This document shows positions 32,232 to 43,148 of a stretch of 64,000 nucleotides of DNA, piece after piece. The stretch is from NCBI RefSeq assembly GCF_000355765.4, contig NZ_CP021106.3, forward strand, positions 963,137-1,027,136. Direction: 5' to 3'. This stretch comes from Nitrosospira lacus. GTDB taxonomy: Bacteria; Pseudomonadota; Gammaproteobacteria; Burkholderiales; Nitrosomonadaceae. A program made the translations under genes and the position numbers. Positions within the stretch are counted from its first letter, which is position 1; each line of letters opens with the position of its first letter. The notes under the pieces are model-generated. The model was not told the DNA's origin. It saw only the letters and a program-made list of their open reading frames with translations, and made no database searches.

Positions 32232-32391
32232 CCACTTTCATGATGGAGCCAGATACGCTGGCGGATATTTTATATTTTACTTTACAGGGCGGCTGTGGCG
32301 GCATTATCCATGCTATTCGCTATTATAAAACCTGAAATGGGTTTAGAATGAAACACTCAAGGATTTTGACGGCGCAAGCCAAGGAGCTATT

Positions 32392-34287
32392 TTGAACAAT
32401 CTCATTAAAAACATGGCCATCTGGCTAGTGATTGCTTTGGTGCTGATGACAGTGTTCAACCAGTTCAGCACCCGGCAAACAGCACAAGCGCCGATGGAAT
32501 ATTCCCAATTCATCGAAGAGGTGAAGCAGGGTAGAATCGCCAAAGTAACCATCGAAGGCCGTACGCTGAAAGGTACCAAATCCGATGGCAGGCGATTTAC
32601 CACCTATACGCCTTCCGATCCCTGGATGGTGAGCGACCTGCTCAAGGCAGGTGTTATTATCGACGCCAAGCCGGAAGAAGAGCCGTCGCTACTGATGAAT
32701 ATTTTCGTTTCGTGGTTTCCGATGCTGTTACTCATCGGCGTATGGATCTTCTTTATGCGCCAGATGCAGGGTGGAGGTCGGGGCGGTGGTGCGTTCTCGT
32801 TTGGAAAGAGCAAGGCACGCATGCTCGATGAATCCACCAATCAAGTGACGTTTGCCGATGTGGCGGGTTGCGAGGAAGCCAAAGAGGAAGTTTCGGAGCT
32901 GGTGGAGTTCCTGCGCGATCCCAGTAAATTCCAGAAGCTGGGGGGGCGCATTCCCCGCGGCGTTTTAATGGTTGGAAGCCCCGGTACCGGTAAAACGCTT
33001 CTGGCGCGCGCCATCGCGGGCGAGGCCAAGGTTCCGTTTTTCAGTATCTCCGGTTCCGATTTCGTGGAAATGTTTGTCGGTGTAGGTGCGGCAAGGGTGC
33101 GAGACATGTTCGAGCAAGCCAAGAAGCATGCCCCTTGCATCATCTTCATTGATGAGATTGATGCGGTTGGCCGTCAGCGGGGCGCCGGTCTGGGCGGTGG
33201 TAACGATGAGCGCGAACAGACATTGAATCAGTTATTGGTGGAAATGGACGGTTTTGAAGGAACTGCCGGGGTGATTGTTATTGCGGCCACCAACCGTCCC
33301 GACGTGCTCGATCCGGCGCTATTGCGCCCTGGTCGCTTCGACCGGCAGGTAACGGTGCCGCTACCGGATATACGGGGGCGTGAGCAGATATTGCACGTAC
33401 ATATGCGCAAGGTGCCGATCGCACCCGATGTGCATGCCGAAATCATCGCGCGTGGTACGCCCGGGATGTCGGGTGCCGATCTTGCTAATCTCGTAAATGA
33501 GGCAGCGCTATTCGCGGCACGGAGTAATAAACGGCTCGTGGATATGGACGACTTCGAGCGTGCCAAGGATAAGATTTTTATGGGTGCGGAACGCCGTTCT
33601 GTGGTGATGCCGGAACGCGAACGCCGGAACACAGCCTATCATGAGTCCGGCCACGCCGTGGTGGCGCAATTGCTGCCTAAAACCGATCCGGTGCATAAAG
33701 TTTCCATCATTCCACGCGGGCGCGCGCTGGGCGTGACCATGCAATTACCGACGGAAGACCGCTTCAGCATGGATCGCGAGGAGATCCTGCAGAACATCGC
33801 CGTGCTGTTCGGGGGACGTATCGCCGAGGAAGTGTTTATGGGGCAGATGACGACAGGTGCATCTAACGACTTCGAACGTGCCACCGAGATGGCCCGGCGC
33901 ATGGTCACACAGTGGGGCATGTCCGATTCCCTTGGTCCAATGGTATATGGAGAGAATGAGGGAGAAGTCTTTCTCGGCCGCTCCGTTACGACGCATAAGA
34001 ACGTAAGCGAAGCCACCATGCAGAAAGTAGATATAGAAATTCGTCGCATCATTGACGGCCAGTATGGCTTGGCACGTAAGCTGATTGAGGAAAACCGCGA
34101 CAAGATCGAAGTCATGGCCAAAGCCCTGCTGGAGTGGGAAACCATAGATTCCGACCAGATTGGTGACATTATGGAAGGTCGTGCGCCGCGGCCGCCCAAG
34201 CCTACCAAATCTGTGCCTCCACCGCCGAAAGACAATACGCCTCCGGCGGCACCGGCAACAGCAGCGACTCCGGCTCAGGAAGTTTGA
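32392..34287 (+). CDS. ftsH: ATP-dependent zinc metalloprotease FtsH
   Basis: Membrane-anchored AAA protease degrading misassembled membrane proteins and regulators. The start is TTG 32392 with AAGGAG 6 nt upstream. Of 631 residues, helices at about 7-23 and 103-122 flank the periplasmic domain. Walker A is GSPGTGKT (195-202), Walker B IIFIDEID near 250, the SRH region GRFDRQV near 314, and the zinc motif HESGH at 417-421. Walker A has Ser where GPPGTGKT is usual. The C-terminus is a Pro/Ala-rich tail. An intrinsic terminator follows at once. Confidence 0.97.
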   Translation: MNNLIKNMAIWLVIALVLMTVFNQFSTRQTAQAPMEYSQFIEEVKQGRIAKVTIEGRTLKGTKSDGRRFTTYTPSDPWMVSDLLKAGVIIDAKPEEEPSLLMNIFVSWFPMLLLIGVWIFFMRQMQGGGRGGGAFSFGKSKARMLDESTNQVTFADVAGCEEAKEEVSELVEFLRDPSKFQKLGGRIPRGVLMVGSPGTGKTLLARAIAGEAKVPFFSISGSDFVEMFVGVGAARVRDMFEQAKKHAPCIIFIDEIDAVGRQRGAGLGGGNDEREQTLNQLLVEMDGFEGTAGVIVIAATNRPDVLDPALLRPGRFDRQVTVPLPDIRGREQILHVHMRKVPIAPDVHAEIIARGTPGMSGADLANLVNEAALFAARSNKRLVDMDDFERAKDKIFMGAERRSVVMPERERRNTAYHESGHAVVAQLLPKTDPVHKVSIIPRGRALGVTMQLPTEDRFSMDREEILQNIAVLFGGRIAEEVFMGQMTTGASNDFERATEMARRMVTQWGMSDSLGPMVYGENEGEVFLGRSVTTHKNVSEATMQKVDIEIRRIIDGQYGLARKLIEENRDKIEVMAKALLEWETIDSDQIGDIMEGRAPRPPKPTKSVPPPPKDNTPPAAPATAATPAQEV

Positions 34288-34306
34288 GCTAGAGAGGACG
34301 CGAAAC

Positions 34307-34337
34307 AAATAAGGCGGGCTTGTCCCGCTTTATTTTT
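34307..34337 (+). terminator. Intrinsic terminator after ftsH
   Basis: GCGGG (34314-34318) pairs with CCCGC (34324-34328) around CTTGT, extended by A/T pairs, and TTTATTTTT follows. It lies 20 bp past the ftsH stop and separates it from folP. Confidence 0.85.
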
Positions 34338-34397
34338 GTGCATGCTCCAGTCCTGCCTTTTCCCTCGTCAACAAACCTTTTTTGTTTTTCCTTTTCC

Positions 34398-35213
34398 TTG
34401 AGGCAATTTCAAAATCTCGTTTCACGCCACCCTCTGGTCATGGGGATCATCAACGTAACACCGGATTCTTTTTCTGACGGCGGTTTGTATGCTTCGACCG
34501 AGAGTGCTCTGCGCCACGCGGCGCGTCTCATTGAAGAAGGCGCGGATTTGCTCGATATCGGGGGTGAATCCACTCGTCCCGGCGGCATTCCGATAGGTGT
34601 GCAAGAGGAATTGCATCGTATTATTTCTGTAGTGCGGGCCTTAACGAGTATGAACATACCCGTTTCGGTGGATACATCCAAGCCGGAAGTTATGCGGGCG
34701 GCAATAGAGGCCGGTGCGGTAATGATTAATGACGTAAATGCTCTGCGGGCGCCCGGCGCGCTTAAGGCGATTGTGGAGGGCGGCGTCGCAGCGTGTCTGA
34801 TGCACATGCGGGGTGATCCGCTCAGCATGCAGGTTAATCCTCGCTATGATGATGTGGTAGCGGAAGTAAAGGATTTCTTGCTGCAGCGCCTGAATGCCGC
34901 GCAGGCCGCGGGTATACCACGCGAGAAGTTGGTAATAGACCCTGGGTTTGGTTTCGGCAAGACTCTGGACCATAACATCGAATTACTGCGCCATCTTGAT
35001 CGATTCATGGATATGGGTGTGCCGGTGCTGGTGGGGTTATCGCGTAAATCCATGCTGGGAAAGATCACCGGCACTGAAGTGGGTGACCGGATTCATGCCA
35101 GTGTTGCTGCGGCTTTACTGGCGAGAGCCAAGGGCGCTAGAATTCTGCGTGTACATGATGTAAAAGCAACCAGGGATGCGCTGGCAGTTTATGAAACGGT
35201 AAACATGTTTTAG
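34398..35213 (+). CDS. folP: Dihydropteroate synthase
   Basis: Condenses p-aminobenzoate with the pterin pyrophosphate in folate synthesis; the target of sulfonamides. The signatures are MGIINVTPDSFSDGG, DIGGESTRPGG, VSVDTSKPEV, IDPGFGFGKTLDHN and VGLSRKSMLG. The start is uncertain. TTG 34398 gives 271 residues with a family-like N-terminus (LRQFQNLVSRHPLVMGI), but I see no ribosome site there. The frame reaches back to 34320, which lies inside the ftsH terminator. ATG 34440 would truncate the first strand. The folP-glmM order is conserved in proteobacteria. Confidence 0.93.
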   Translation: MRQFQNLVSRHPLVMGIINVTPDSFSDGGLYASTESALRHAARLIEEGADLLDIGGESTRPGGIPIGVQEELHRIISVVRALTSMNIPVSVDTSKPEVMRAAIEAGAVMINDVNALRAPGALKAIVEGGVAACLMHMRGDPLSMQVNPRYDDVVAEVKDFLLQRLNAAQAAGIPREKLVIDPGFGFGKTLDHNIELLRHLDRFMDMGVPVLVGLSRKSMLGKITGTEVGDRIHASVAAALLARAKGARILRVHDVKATRDALAVYETVNMF

Positions 35214-35363
35214 CACTTCAGAGATACGACCACTAAAAAACAGCCAGCGGTTCGTTTCATGTCCATGTATCCGACGGCATATGAAAGATCATGTGTTCGC
35301 AAACAGCGACGTGAACGTCATGCGCGCGCTCCCATTCAATTTTGACCATTTAAGGAATTTTCT

Positions 35364-36725
35364 ATGACGAGAAAATATTTTGGCACTGACGGGGTGCGTG
35401 GGCGTGTAGGAGAGATACCTATCACACCGGAGTTCGTTATGCATCTCGGCTATTCCGCAGGCAAGGTTTTGGCTTCCTCCGACTGGCATTTGTCCAAGGG
35501 TGAGCGTCCGGCAGTTCTGATTGGAAAGGACACACGCATATCAGGGTACATGCTGGAATCGGCACTGCAGGCGGGACTGTCCGCAGCCGGGGTGGATGTG
35601 CTGTTATCCGGACCCACTCCGACACCCGCAGTGGCTTATCTCACCCGCGCGTTGAGGTTGCAGGCGGGTATTGTCATTTCCGCTTCACATAATCCGTTTG
35701 AGGACAATGGTATCAAGTTCTTTTCCGCCGCGGGCAGCAAATTGCCCGATGCCATCGAACGCGAGATAGAGGCCGGATTGAATGCTCCCATCAGATCGAT
35801 GCCTTCGGCCCAACTCGGCAAAGCCCGGCGTGTCGATGACGCAAGGGGGCGTTATATCGAGTTCTGCAAAAGCACCTTTCCAAATCATCTCGATCTGCGC
35901 GGCCTGCGCATCGTGATCGATTGTGCCCACGGGGCGGCTTATCAAATCGCCGGGCACGTGTTGCATGAACTGGGTGCGGATGTTGTTGCCATTGGAGTGC
36001 AACCCGATGGCCTCAATATCAATCATGAATGCGGCGCCACCCATAGTGCCACGCTGCGGGAGGCTGTCAAACGGCATCGGGCTGATATCGGTATTGCGCT
36101 TGATGGCGATGGCGATAGGGTAGTCATGGTTGATAGTAAAGGTACGCTCTACGACGGTGACCGGCTTATTTACATTATTGCCGGACACCGCCTGCGGAAG
36201 GGATTGCTCAAGGGGGGTGTGGCGGGAACTTTGATGACCAATCTGGCGGTCGAGAATGGCTTGAGGAAATTAAATATCCCCTTTGCCCGTGCTAACGTTG
36301 GTGACCGTTATGTATTGGAGCTCATGCAAAAAGAAGGTTGGCAGCTGGGCGGAGAAGGTTCGGGTCATATCATTTGCACCGACAAGCACACCACGGGTGA
36401 CGGTATTATTTCCGCATTGCAAGTATTATATGCCCTACGTGATTCCGGCAAGACTTTGGCGGGGCTTACGCGAGGTGTAACGCTTTATCCGCAACAGTTG
36501 ATCAACGTCAAGGTTCCCAAAGGATTCGATTCACGCGCTAATATGTCCATAAAAATGGCACAGGCGCAAGCTGAACGCGATTTGGACGGCAACGGTCGTG
36601 TACTGCTCCGCGCATCAGGCACCGAGCCACTGATACGAGTCATGGTGGAAGGTGAGTCCAAACAGAAGGTTGAACACTGGGCGGAAAAAATTGCAGATGT
36701 TGTGCGGAGTGCCGCGGCGGGTTAG
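35364..36725 (+). CDS. glmM: Phosphoglucosamine mutase
   Basis: Interconverts glucosamine 6- and 1-phosphate for peptidoglycan and LPS precursors. The 453 residues show [13 protein letters not shown] at the N-terminus, the phosphoserine loop [19 protein letters not shown] (Ser108), the metal loop [23 protein letters not shown] and the C-terminal [15 protein letters not shown] 35364 has TAAGGAA 6 nt upstream. It lies 150 bp after folP and is probably cotranscribed with it. Confidence 0.97.
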   Translation: MTRKYFGTDGVRGRVGEIPITPEFVMHLGYSAGKVLASSDWHLSKGERPAVLIGKDTRISGYMLESALQAGLSAAGVDVLLSGPTPTPAVAYLTRALRLQAGIVISASHNPFEDNGIKFFSAAGSKLPDAIEREIEAGLNAPIRSMPSAQLGKARRVDDARGRYIEFCKSTFPNHLDLRGLRIVIDCAHGAAYQIAGHVLHELGADVVAIGVQPDGLNINHECGATHSATLREAVKRHRADIGIALDGDGDRVVMVDSKGTLYDGDRLIYIIAGHRLRKGLLKGGVAGTLMTNLAVENGLRKLNIPFARANVGDRYVLELMQKEGWQLGGEGSGHIICTDKHTTGDGIISALQVLYALRDSGKTLAGLTRGVTLYPQQLINVKVPKGFDSRANMSIKMAQAQAERDLDGNGRVLLRASGTEPLIRVMVEGESKQKVEHWAEKIADVVRSAAAG

Positions 36726-36861
36726 GAAATTACGCTGGGATTGATGGTTTCAATAACATGCGCTCCTCAGGCGTGGCCCGCAATTTTGCGACTCATATTG
36801 CTTTCATGGCTCAACTGTTCGGCAACGCACATCGATGAGTCGCACACGCAGGGTAGTGGCA

Positions 36862-36879
36862 ATGTCGCAAAACCGTAAT
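36862..36879 (+). promoter_or_regulatory. Possible Pho box upstream of pstS
   Basis: ATGTCGC-AAAA-CCGTAAT resembles the two 7-bp half-sites with 4-bp spacer bound by PhoB (consensus CTGTCAT repeats). The second half fits better (6 of 7 against CTGTAAT) than the first. It lies about 65 bp before the pstS start. Confidence 0.3.
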
Positions 36880-36943
36880 ATTGATGACTTAATATGGTCA
36901 TATTGTGCACGCGTGGTATCTGATCAATAAAATGGAGAATGAA

Positions 36944-37948
36944 ATGTTAAAATTGCCTGCTGGAAAGATACTTGGGATATCGGCCGTACTGGGCATCTTA
37001 GCCGGCGCCACCGGCGTGGCGGGAGCCAGCGGGGTTGTGAAAATAGACGGCTCCAGCACCGTTTATCCCATTACCGAAGCGGTGGCGGAAGATTTTCAAA
37101 TAGCCAAGAAGGGTAAAATCAGAGTAACGGTCGGCATTTCGGGTACCGGCGGCGGTTTCAAGAAATTTTGCCGTGGGGAAATCGATATTGCCAATGCATC
37201 GCGTCCCATCCTGAAAAAAGAAATGGACGACTGCAAAGCAGCCGGTGTGCAATATGTCGAAATGCCAGTAGCGTTTGATGCGTTGACAGTGGTGGTAAAC
37301 CCGAAAAACGATTGGAGCAAAACCATCACTGTCGCAGAGTTAAAGAAAATCTGGGAGCCGGCCGCACAGGGCAAAATCATGAAATGGAATCAGGTAAATC
37401 CGGCATGGCCCGACGAGCCGGTGAAACTCTACGGTGCGGGTGCGGATTCCGGTACTTTCGACTATTTTACGGAAGCTATTGTCGGCAAGGCTAAATCAAG
37501 CCGTGGCGATTTTACCGCATCCGAGGACGATAACGTGTTGGTGCAGGGAGTGGCAAGCGACAAGAACGCACTCGGTTTTTTTGGTTACGCTTACTATGTC
37601 GAAAATCAGAAGAAGGTCAAAGCGATCGCTGTTGATGGAGGCAAAGGCGGCATCCTCCCATCCGCCAAGACAGTGGAAGATGGGAGCTATCAGCCCTTGT
37701 CCCGCCCAATTTTTATTTACGTCAACGTCAAGGCGGCGGAGAAGCCCGAAGTCAAGGAGCTTGTCGAGTTTTATATGAACAATGCGGTGACACTGGTTAA
37801 AGAAGTTAAATTCTTTCCGCTACCCGCTCAAGCCTATACTACCAATCTGGAGCATCTCAACAAAAAGAAGATTGGGACTGTATTCGGAGGCCAATCGGAA
37901 GTCGGTCTCAAGATAGAGGAGCTGCTCAAGCGTGAGGCCAGCTTTTAA
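36944..37948 (+). CDS. pstS: Phosphate-binding periplasmic protein PstS
   Basis: Periplasmic receptor of the high-affinity phosphate ABC transporter. ATG 36944 with GGAG 7 nt upstream gives 334 residues; the frame extends to 36905. The signal peptide ends near TGVAGAS. The phosphate-binding loops are DGSSTVYPITEAVAEDF, ISGTGGGFKKFCRGEIDIANASRP and GADSGTFDYFTEA, and the protein belongs to the PBP type 2 fold. No pstC, pstA, pstB or phoU follows; thrS comes next after 560 bp. Either the permease genes are elsewhere or this is an extra copy. Confidence 0.95.
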   Translation: MLKLPAGKILGISAVLGILAGATGVAGASGVVKIDGSSTVYPITEAVAEDFQIAKKGKIRVTVGISGTGGGFKKFCRGEIDIANASRPILKKEMDDCKAAGVQYVEMPVAFDALTVVVNPKNDWSKTITVAELKKIWEPAAQGKIMKWNQVNPAWPDEPVKLYGAGADSGTFDYFTEAIVGKAKSSRGDFTASEDDNVLVQGVASDKNALGFFGYAYYVENQKKVKAIAVDGGKGGILPSAKTVEDGSYQPLSRPIFIYVNVKAAEKPEVKELVEFYMNNAVTLVKEVKFFPLPAQAYTTNLEHLNKKKIGTVFGGQSEVGLKIEELLKREASF

Positions 37949-38508
37949 TTTCACATAAAACGATGGGTTTCCAGCTGGCCAAACTCTAAATAAATCTGCG
38001 GATTTGCCAGCAGTATCGCATCACGGAAACCTATTCAGAGGTTCCGTATATAGGCAAGGCAGGCGATCCCAGCAGACGAGAAATTACTGCCCTGGGTGAT
38101 ATTGTTTGGGTCTCCCCAAACTTTTCTCCTTAGTCTTCTCCGGTTTATCAGAATAGGGCAATTCCCTTGTGGAAATGTTTCGTTTCGCATTCTTAATATA
38201 ACCTGGCAGGCTTCTCGATACGCCCTTCTGTAGCAGTAAGACCGCATGCCGCTCACGGAGCGTGCGGAATCGTTGTTTTTTCTGCAGTCAGCTCAGGGAC
38301 CTCTCCGGGGCTTTTGTGCGACCGGCGCTGCATTGGTCACGATATTTATAGGTCTCGATCAGCCACCGATTGGTGCATTGAGTTGTCGCTCAATGAGAGC
38401 TATGGGAGAATGCGGCTTGCACAGCACGAGTCGTGCGGAGAAATGCTGGCTTCCGCGAATCTTGAGAATATTCGATAGCTTAGGCTACCCTTACGAAAGG
38501 AAGAAGTT
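37949..38508. other. 560-bp pstS-thrS intergenic stretch
   Basis: Contains the pstS terminator (38104-38125) and a second bulged hairpin at 38242-38267 (CCGCA and CGCT pairing with AGCG and TGCGG). The second lies about 240 bp upstream of thrS and could belong to its leader. No gene is supported. Confidence 0.4.
38104..38125 (+). terminator. Intrinsic terminator after pstS
   Basis: GTTTGGG (38104-38110), loop TCTC, CCCAAAC (38115-38121), followed by TTTTC. The stem is a perfect 7 bp, 155 bp past the pstS stop. Confidence 0.65.
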
Positions 38509-40425
38509 GTGACTGTCATTCGTCTGCCGGATGGTTCGGAACGCAGGTATGAGCAACCGGTGACGGTGGGCGAAGTTGCGGCGTCGATCGGTGCGGGACT
38601 GGCTCGCGCCGCGCTGGCGGGAAAAGTGAATGGTAAATTGATGGACACATCCAGCCGCATCGAGACCGACAGCGATCTGGCCATTGTTACCGAGAAAGAT
38701 CCGGAAGGGTTGGAAATCATTCGCCACTCCAGCGCGCATCTGCTGGCACATGCGGTGAAAGAATTATTTCCGGAAGCCCAGGTCACTATCGGTCCGGTGA
38801 TCGAAGATGGCTTTTATTACGATTTTTCCTACAAGCGTCCGTTTACGCCGGAAGATCTGGAGGCGATAGAAAAGCGCATGGCGGAAATCAGCGCGCGTAA
38901 TCTGAAAGTGGAGCGCAAAGTGTGGGAGCGCTCCGAGGCCATTAATTTTTTCAAGAATCAGGGCGAGCACTACAAGGCTCAGATAATCGAGGCCATTCCT
39001 GGCGATGAAGATGTTTCACTCTATTCCCAGGGGAATTTTACCGATTTGTGTCGCGGACCGCATGTACCAACGACTTCAAGGCTCAAGGTATTCAAGTTGA
39101 TGAAGTTGGCGGGCGCTTACTGGCGCGGGGACTCGCACAATGAAATGCTGCAACGGATTTATGGCACGGCCTGGACGAAAAAAGAGGATCAGGACGCCTA
39201 TCTCCACCGTCTTGAGGAAGCGGAAAAACGCGATCATCGCAGGCTCGGCAAACAACTGGATTTATTTCATATTCAGGAAGAAGCGCCGGGCATGGTATTC
39301 TGGCATCCAAAAGGCTGGGTCATCTGGCAACAGGTGGAACAGTACATGCGGCAAGTGTTTCGCGATAATGACTACCTGGAAATCCGTACGCCATCAGTGC
39401 TGGACAAAGGTTTGTGGGAGCGTTCCGGTCACTGGGAAAACTTTCGCGAGAACATGTTCATTACGCATTCGGAAGATCGTGACTTTGCCGTCAAGCCAAT
39501 GAATTGTCCCGGTCACGTTCAAGTATTCAAGCAGGGATTAAAGAGTTACCGCGACTTGCCTTTGAGGCTGGCGGAATTTGGCTCGTGTCACCGGAATGAG
39601 CCATCGGGTGCGCTGCATGGTATCATGCGGGTACGCGCATTTACTCAGGATGATGCGCATATTTTCTGCGCTGAATCCCAGGTGCAGGATGAGGCGGTGC
39701 GATTTATTGATTTGTTACACAAAGTCTATACCGATTTCGGATTTAACGAGATCCTGGTGAAACTTTCAACCCGCCCGAAAAAGCGTGTTGGCTCGGAAGA
39801 ACAGTGGGATAAGGCGGAAGCCGCATTGCAGTCGGCAATGAACCATAAAAAGCTCGATTGGGATTTGCAGCCCGGCGAAGGCGCTTTCTATGGACCCAAG
39901 ATAGAATTTTCTCTTAAGGATAGTATCGGACGTGTGTGGCAATGTGGCACGCTGCAACTGGATTTTTCCATGCCGGAGCGGTTAGGCGCTGAATACGTTG
40001 CCGAGGACAATTCCCGCCGCGTGCCGGTGATGCTCCATCGGGCGATTCTTGGTTCGCTGGAGCGCTTTATCGGCATTATCATCGAAAACCACGCAGGGGC
40101 GCTCCCGTTGTGGCTTTCGCCGGATCAGGCGGTGGTGCTGAATATATCCGAGGGACAAGCGGATTATGCCCGAAAAGTGGCCGATGAACTCAAGTACAAT
40201 GGCATCCGAGTGCATGCGGACTTGAGAAATGAGAAAATAACTTATAAAATACGGGAGCATAGTTTACAAAAACTGCCCTATCAGATCATAGTGGGCGACA
40301 AGGAAGTGGCGGCGAAAATGGTTTCCGTGCGAACCCGCGAGGGTTCGAATCTCGGCCAGATGTCTTTGCAGACGTTGATTGAGCGGCTGAAAGCGGAAGC
40401 ATCCATCAGAGCCGGCGCGGCTTGA
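38509..40425 (+). CDS. thrS: Threonyl-tRNA synthetase
   Basis: Charges tRNA-Thr. GTG 38509 (AGGAAG about 6 nt upstream) gives 638 residues. The TGS domain is at about 1-60, and the editing domain has [11 protein letters not shown] (73-83) and Cys181. The class II catalytic core carries zinc-ligand Cys333 (KPMNCPGH) and [18 protein letters not shown], and the anticodon-binding domain starts near residue 535. It heads the conserved thrS-infC-rpmI-rplT-pheST run. In E. coli ThrS represses its own mRNA; whether that applies here is not visible. Confidence 0.97.
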   Translation: MTVIRLPDGSERRYEQPVTVGEVAASIGAGLARAALAGKVNGKLMDTSSRIETDSDLAIVTEKDPEGLEIIRHSSAHLLAHAVKELFPEAQVTIGPVIEDGFYYDFSYKRPFTPEDLEAIEKRMAEISARNLKVERKVWERSEAINFFKNQGEHYKAQIIEAIPGDEDVSLYSQGNFTDLCRGPHVPTTSRLKVFKLMKLAGAYWRGDSHNEMLQRIYGTAWTKKEDQDAYLHRLEEAEKRDHRRLGKQLDLFHIQEEAPGMVFWHPKGWVIWQQVEQYMRQVFRDNDYLEIRTPSVLDKGLWERSGHWENFRENMFITHSEDRDFAVKPMNCPGHVQVFKQGLKSYRDLPLRLAEFGSCHRNEPSGALHGIMRVRAFTQDDAHIFCAESQVQDEAVRFIDLLHKVYTDFGFNEILVKLSTRPKKRVGSEEQWDKAEAALQSAMNHKKLDWDLQPGEGAFYGPKIEFSLKDSIGRVWQCGTLQLDFSMPERLGAEYVAEDNSRRVPVMLHRAILGSLERFIGIIIENHAGALPLWLSPDQAVVLNISEGQADYARKVADELKYNGIRVHADLRNEKITYKIREHSLQKLPYQIIVGDKEVAAKMVSVRTREGSNLGQMSLQTLIERLKAEASIRAGAA

Positions 40426-40451
40426 TTTATTAACAGACTTGGGGAACTACT

Positions 40452-41063
40452 ATAGTTCAGGAAAAAGCAGCGCGTATCAATCTGGAGATTAATGCGCCGG
40501 AAGTGCGCTTGATTGGTGTGGAAGGAGAGCAGATAGGCGTAGTCTCTCTGTCGGTCGCCAATAGTATGGCGGAGGAAGCCGAGGTGGATTTGGTCGAAAT
40601 CGCGCCTACCGCCCAGCCGCCGGTGTGCCGATTGATGGATTACGGCAAGTTTCGTTATCAGGAAAGCAAGAAAAAACACGAAGCCAAGCTCAAACAAAAA
40701 CAAGTCCAGATCAAGGAAGTCAAGTTCCGGCCCAACACCGATGACGGCGATTACCATATCAAGCTGAGAAATCTGATCAGTTTCCTGGAAGAAGGTGACA
40801 AAGCCAAAATTACGCTGCGCTTTCGCGGCCGTGAAATGGCGCACCAGGAATTCGGCGTGCGCTTGCTGGAACGGATAAGGGATGATCTAGAGCCCCATGC
40901 AGTGGTGGAGCAGTTCCCCAGAATGGAGGGACGACAGATGGTAATGGTGTTATCTCCCCGGAAGAAGGAAATAAAAGTAGCCAAGCCGAGGGAAGAGAAG
41001 CCGAAAGCGGTGACGGAGACTGATGGGGCCAAGCCCGCAATAGATTCGGGTCCGGCACCCTAA
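40452..41063 (+). CDS. infC: Translation initiation factor IF-3 (ATA start)
   Basis: IF-3 checks start codons and keeps the 30S subunit free. The conserved N-terminus ([21 protein letters not shown]) begins directly after an ATA at 40452-40454, with GGGGA 6 nt upstream. There is no ATG, GTG or TTG in frame between the stop at 40431 and GTG 40503, which lies inside the conserved fold. So initiation must use a non-standard codon, as is known for infC (ATT in E. coli, basis of autoregulation). The product is 203 residues with both IF-3 domains, a [20 protein letters not shown] linker and an extra Lys/Glu/Pro tail. Confidence 0.93.
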   Translation: MVQEKAARINLEINAPEVRLIGVEGEQIGVVSLSVANSMAEEAEVDLVEIAPTAQPPVCRLMDYGKFRYQESKKKHEAKLKQKQVQIKEVKFRPNTDDGDYHIKLRNLISFLEEGDKAKITLRFRGREMAHQEFGVRLLERIRDDLEPHAVVEQFPRMEGRQMVMVLSPRKKEIKVAKPREEKPKAVTETDGAKPAIDSGPAP

Positions 41064-41109
41064 GAAATCGCCAGGAAGGGTTGGCGGCAGGTGCGTCGAT
41101 AGCAGCGAG

Positions 41110-41134
41110 CCCGGCACAGATAATCTGTGCCGGG
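41110..41134 (+). promoter_or_regulatory. Perfect hairpin between infC and rpmI
   Basis: CCCGGCACAGA (41110-41120), loop TAA, TCTGTGCCGGG (41124-41134): an 11-bp perfect stem without a T-run, 80 nt before rpmI. In E. coli this leader carries the L20 translational operator. The hairpin may play such a role or be an RNA-processing site. Confidence 0.45.
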
Positions 41135-41214
41135 TGGAACAACAAGTGATTTCCGGGTCTTAAAAGCGTTCCAACAGGAAACACCCGGCGTCATATTAAA
41201 ACAGGAGTCGTGTC

Positions 41215-41412
41215 ATGCCAAAGATGAAAACCAAGAGTGGTGCGGCAAAGCGCTTTAAAGTGCGAGCCGGCGGCAGCGTTAAACGTTCGCAGGCATTCAA
41301 GCGCCACATACTTACCAAGAAAACCACGAAGAGCAAGCGCCAATTACGAGGTACCACCGGCGTTCATTGCAGCGATGTGGCGTCCGTGCGCGCCATGATG
41401 CCCTACGCTTAA
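41215..41412 (+). CDS. rpmI: 50S ribosomal protein L35
   Basis: A 65-residue basic protein of the large subunit: [19 protein letters not shown], then [23 protein letters not shown]. Full normal length. ATG 41215 is preceded by AGGAGT. It is 12 bp from rplT and translated as the usual L35-L20 pair. Confidence 0.98.
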   Translation: MPKMKTKSGAAKRFKVRAGGSVKRSQAFKRHILTKKTTKSKRQLRGTTGVHCSDVASVRAMMPYA

Positions 41413-41424
41413 GGAGAGACTGCC

Positions 41425-41784
41425 ATGCCAAGAGTAAAACGTGGTGTAACGGCTCACGCCCGTCATAAGAAAGTGCTGGATCTGGCGAAGGGTTATCGCG
41501 GGCGCCGCAAAAACGTCTATCGCATAGCCAAGGAAGCGGTGATGAAAGCGGGACAGTATGCGTACCGTGATCGTCGCCAGAAGAAGCGTGAGTTTCGAGC
41601 CTTGTGGATAGCCCGTATCAATGCCGCTGCGCGCGAATGTGGTCTATCCTATAGTGTATTCATGAATGGTTTGAAGAAGGCCGCGATTGAAGTGGATCGC
41701 AAGGTGCTAGCGGATATTGCCGTGTTTGATAAGCCGGCTTTCGTGAAGATAGTTGAACAGGCCAAGGCCAGCCTGGCCATATAG
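41425..41784 (+). CDS. rplT: 50S ribosomal protein L20
   Basis: A 119-residue large-subunit protein needed for early 50S assembly: [39 protein letters not shown] and [26 protein letters not shown] lies upstream of ATG 41425. In E. coli L20 represses the infC-rpmI-rplT mRNA. A strong terminator follows 24 bp after the stop. Confidence 0.98.
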   Translation: MPRVKRGVTAHARHKKVLDLAKGYRGRRKNVYRIAKEAVMKAGQYAYRDRRQKKREFRALWIARINAAARECGLSYSVFMNGLKKAAIEVDRKVLADIAVFDKPAFVKIVEQAKASLAI

Positions 41785-41807
41785 CCGGTTGTAGCGAGAT
41801 CCACGGA

Positions 41808-41844
41808 GGAGGCTAAAGGCAGATCACGCCTTGCCTCCTTTTTT
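41808..41844 (+). terminator. Intrinsic terminator or attenuator between rplT and pheS
   Basis: GGAGGC (41808-41813) pairs with GCCTCC (41833-41838), AAGGC (41816-41820) with GCCTT (41828-41832), and seven T follow. It sits inside the conserved operon, 32 bp before pheS, so it could end most rplT transcripts or act as a pheST attenuator as in E. coli. Confidence 0.85.
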
Positions 41845-41857
41845 CTTGTGTAACTGA

Positions 41858-42916
<1,059 letters not shown>

Positions 42917-43148
42917 AGCGCTTCAGTCAATCGTATTACCCATTTATCCGGTTCCGGTTAATCAACAGTGGGCGCAAGAATTTCCCATGGGTTGCGGAAG
43001 AGTGCTTTGACAAATTAGGAAATAACTCCAAGCGTAAGTGATCGCCAGACGGATGGGCATCCGCGGAGCGGAGATTCCACCAGGCCCGGATTTTTGTAGA
43101 AATACCCATAGAACATGAACCGTTTCTTTCGCGGTAACCCAGGTGCTC

